DNA from: Eutreptiella sp. 'Long Island Sound 2002'
Lineage: Eukaryota; Euglenozoa; Euglenophyceae; Eutreptiales; Eutreptiaceae
Assembly (NCBI GenBank): GCA_964036045.1
Contig: OZ038389.1
Location: forward strand, 66,289,453-66,353,452
Reading direction: 5' to 3'
DNA: 64,000 bases
Numbering within the stretch: position 1 is the stretch's first letter; each line of letters begins with the position of its first letter. Shown piece by piece: positions 63,690 to 64,000 of the stretch. The translations under genes and the position numbers were made by a program. The notes beneath the pieces were generated by a model that searched no databases, was not told the DNA's origin, and was given only the letters and a program-made list of their open reading frames with translations.

Positions 63690-64000
63690 CCAAGCAATTT
63701 GAGTTTGCTGGGCTTTGTAGAGCCCAGAATCCCATGGGATGCAGATTGACTGGATCTACAGAGACGCTGTGCCTGTTGGAACTTCCGCAACTTCGGTGAT
63801 GTTGACTAGTGCAACCTAGCCTGATGATGTCCGAGGACCCCCCCCCCCCCGAAGACACCCTCTAATTCACCATTTTGGTCGGGCTGTGCAGAGCCCAGAT
63901 CAAGCACATTCACTCATTTCAGCCGTCAAGTTACCAATTGGAGAGTACTGGGCTCTACAGAGCCCAGGATCCCATGGGATGCCAATTGACTGGATCTACA
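63690..64000. repeat. Direct repeats carrying GGGCT...AGAGCCC hairpins
   Basis: Three hairpins: GGGCTTTGTAGAGCCC (63708), GGGCTGTGCAGAGCCC (63881) and GGGCTCTACAGAGCCC (63949). The first and third are followed by CCCATGGGAT and ATTGACTGGATCTACA, so they are two copies of one repeat about 240 bases apart; the last runs off the window end. Confidence 0.8.

Noticed and set aside
1-64000. tRNA, rRNA, snRNA genes and promoters
   Set aside because: I looked for tRNA-like boxes and known RNA motifs by eye and saw none I could support; a covariance-model scan would decide.

Overview
The window is nuclear DNA of a eukaryote, most likely a unicellular alga or other GC-rich protist. Genes are sparse and split by GT-AG introns of 1 to 6 kb. 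There are long poly-C/poly-G runs, CA microsatellites, minisatellites and many decayed retroelements. One gene carries the 'AWAYAKLG' type of organelle RNA-binding helical repeat that is expanded in algae and alveolates. There are no bacterial operons, ribosome binding sites or CRISPR arrays, and I saw no rRNA or tRNA gene. I cannot name the species from the sequence.

Layout. 0.5-7.1 kb: a run of minus-strand genes (a coiled-coil protein, a 171-aa protein, a 2-oxoglutarate/Fe(II)-oxygenase-like protein, an acidic protein and a 686-aa protein). Two arrays of the palindromic motif GCGATAAC bracket the oxygenase/171-aa pair. 9.4-21.1 kb: a five-exon plus-strand gene whose splice phases all agree and give about 526 codons; it has a kinase-like order of motifs, and its 6 kb last intron is full of repeats and one broken minus-strand gene. 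22-29 kb: remains of non-LTR retrotransposons (reverse transcriptase, RNase H and a zinc-knuckle ORF1 on the minus strand, an endonuclease fragment on the plus strand). 31-40 kb: repeats, including two nearly identical 1.1 kb elements with short inverted ends, plus small genes of unknown function at 35.3-37.7 kb. 41.5-43.8 kb: an intact 770-aa helical-repeat gene. 49.6-56.9 kb: a decayed tyrosine-recombinase retrotransposon. 59-63.6 kb: the first exon of a secreted/ER J-domain protein, a duplicated segment, minisatellites, and two convergent partial genes at the right end.

The most unusual item is the 49.6-56.9 kb retroelement. Its domain order is Gag, tyrosine recombinase, then reverse transcriptase/RNase H. 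This differs from the usual DIRS order and resembles that of the VIPER elements of trypanosomes. Its Gag region carries a ubiquitin-like domain. A second, even more ubiquitin-like domain lies antisense inside the Gag frame. The element is dead in this copy (frameshifts and stop codons). The stops in its long Gag-recombinase frame are all TAG or TGA.

Several apparent genes change frame exactly at homopolymer runs. This could be sequence error or real decay, and it limits the precision of several calls below.
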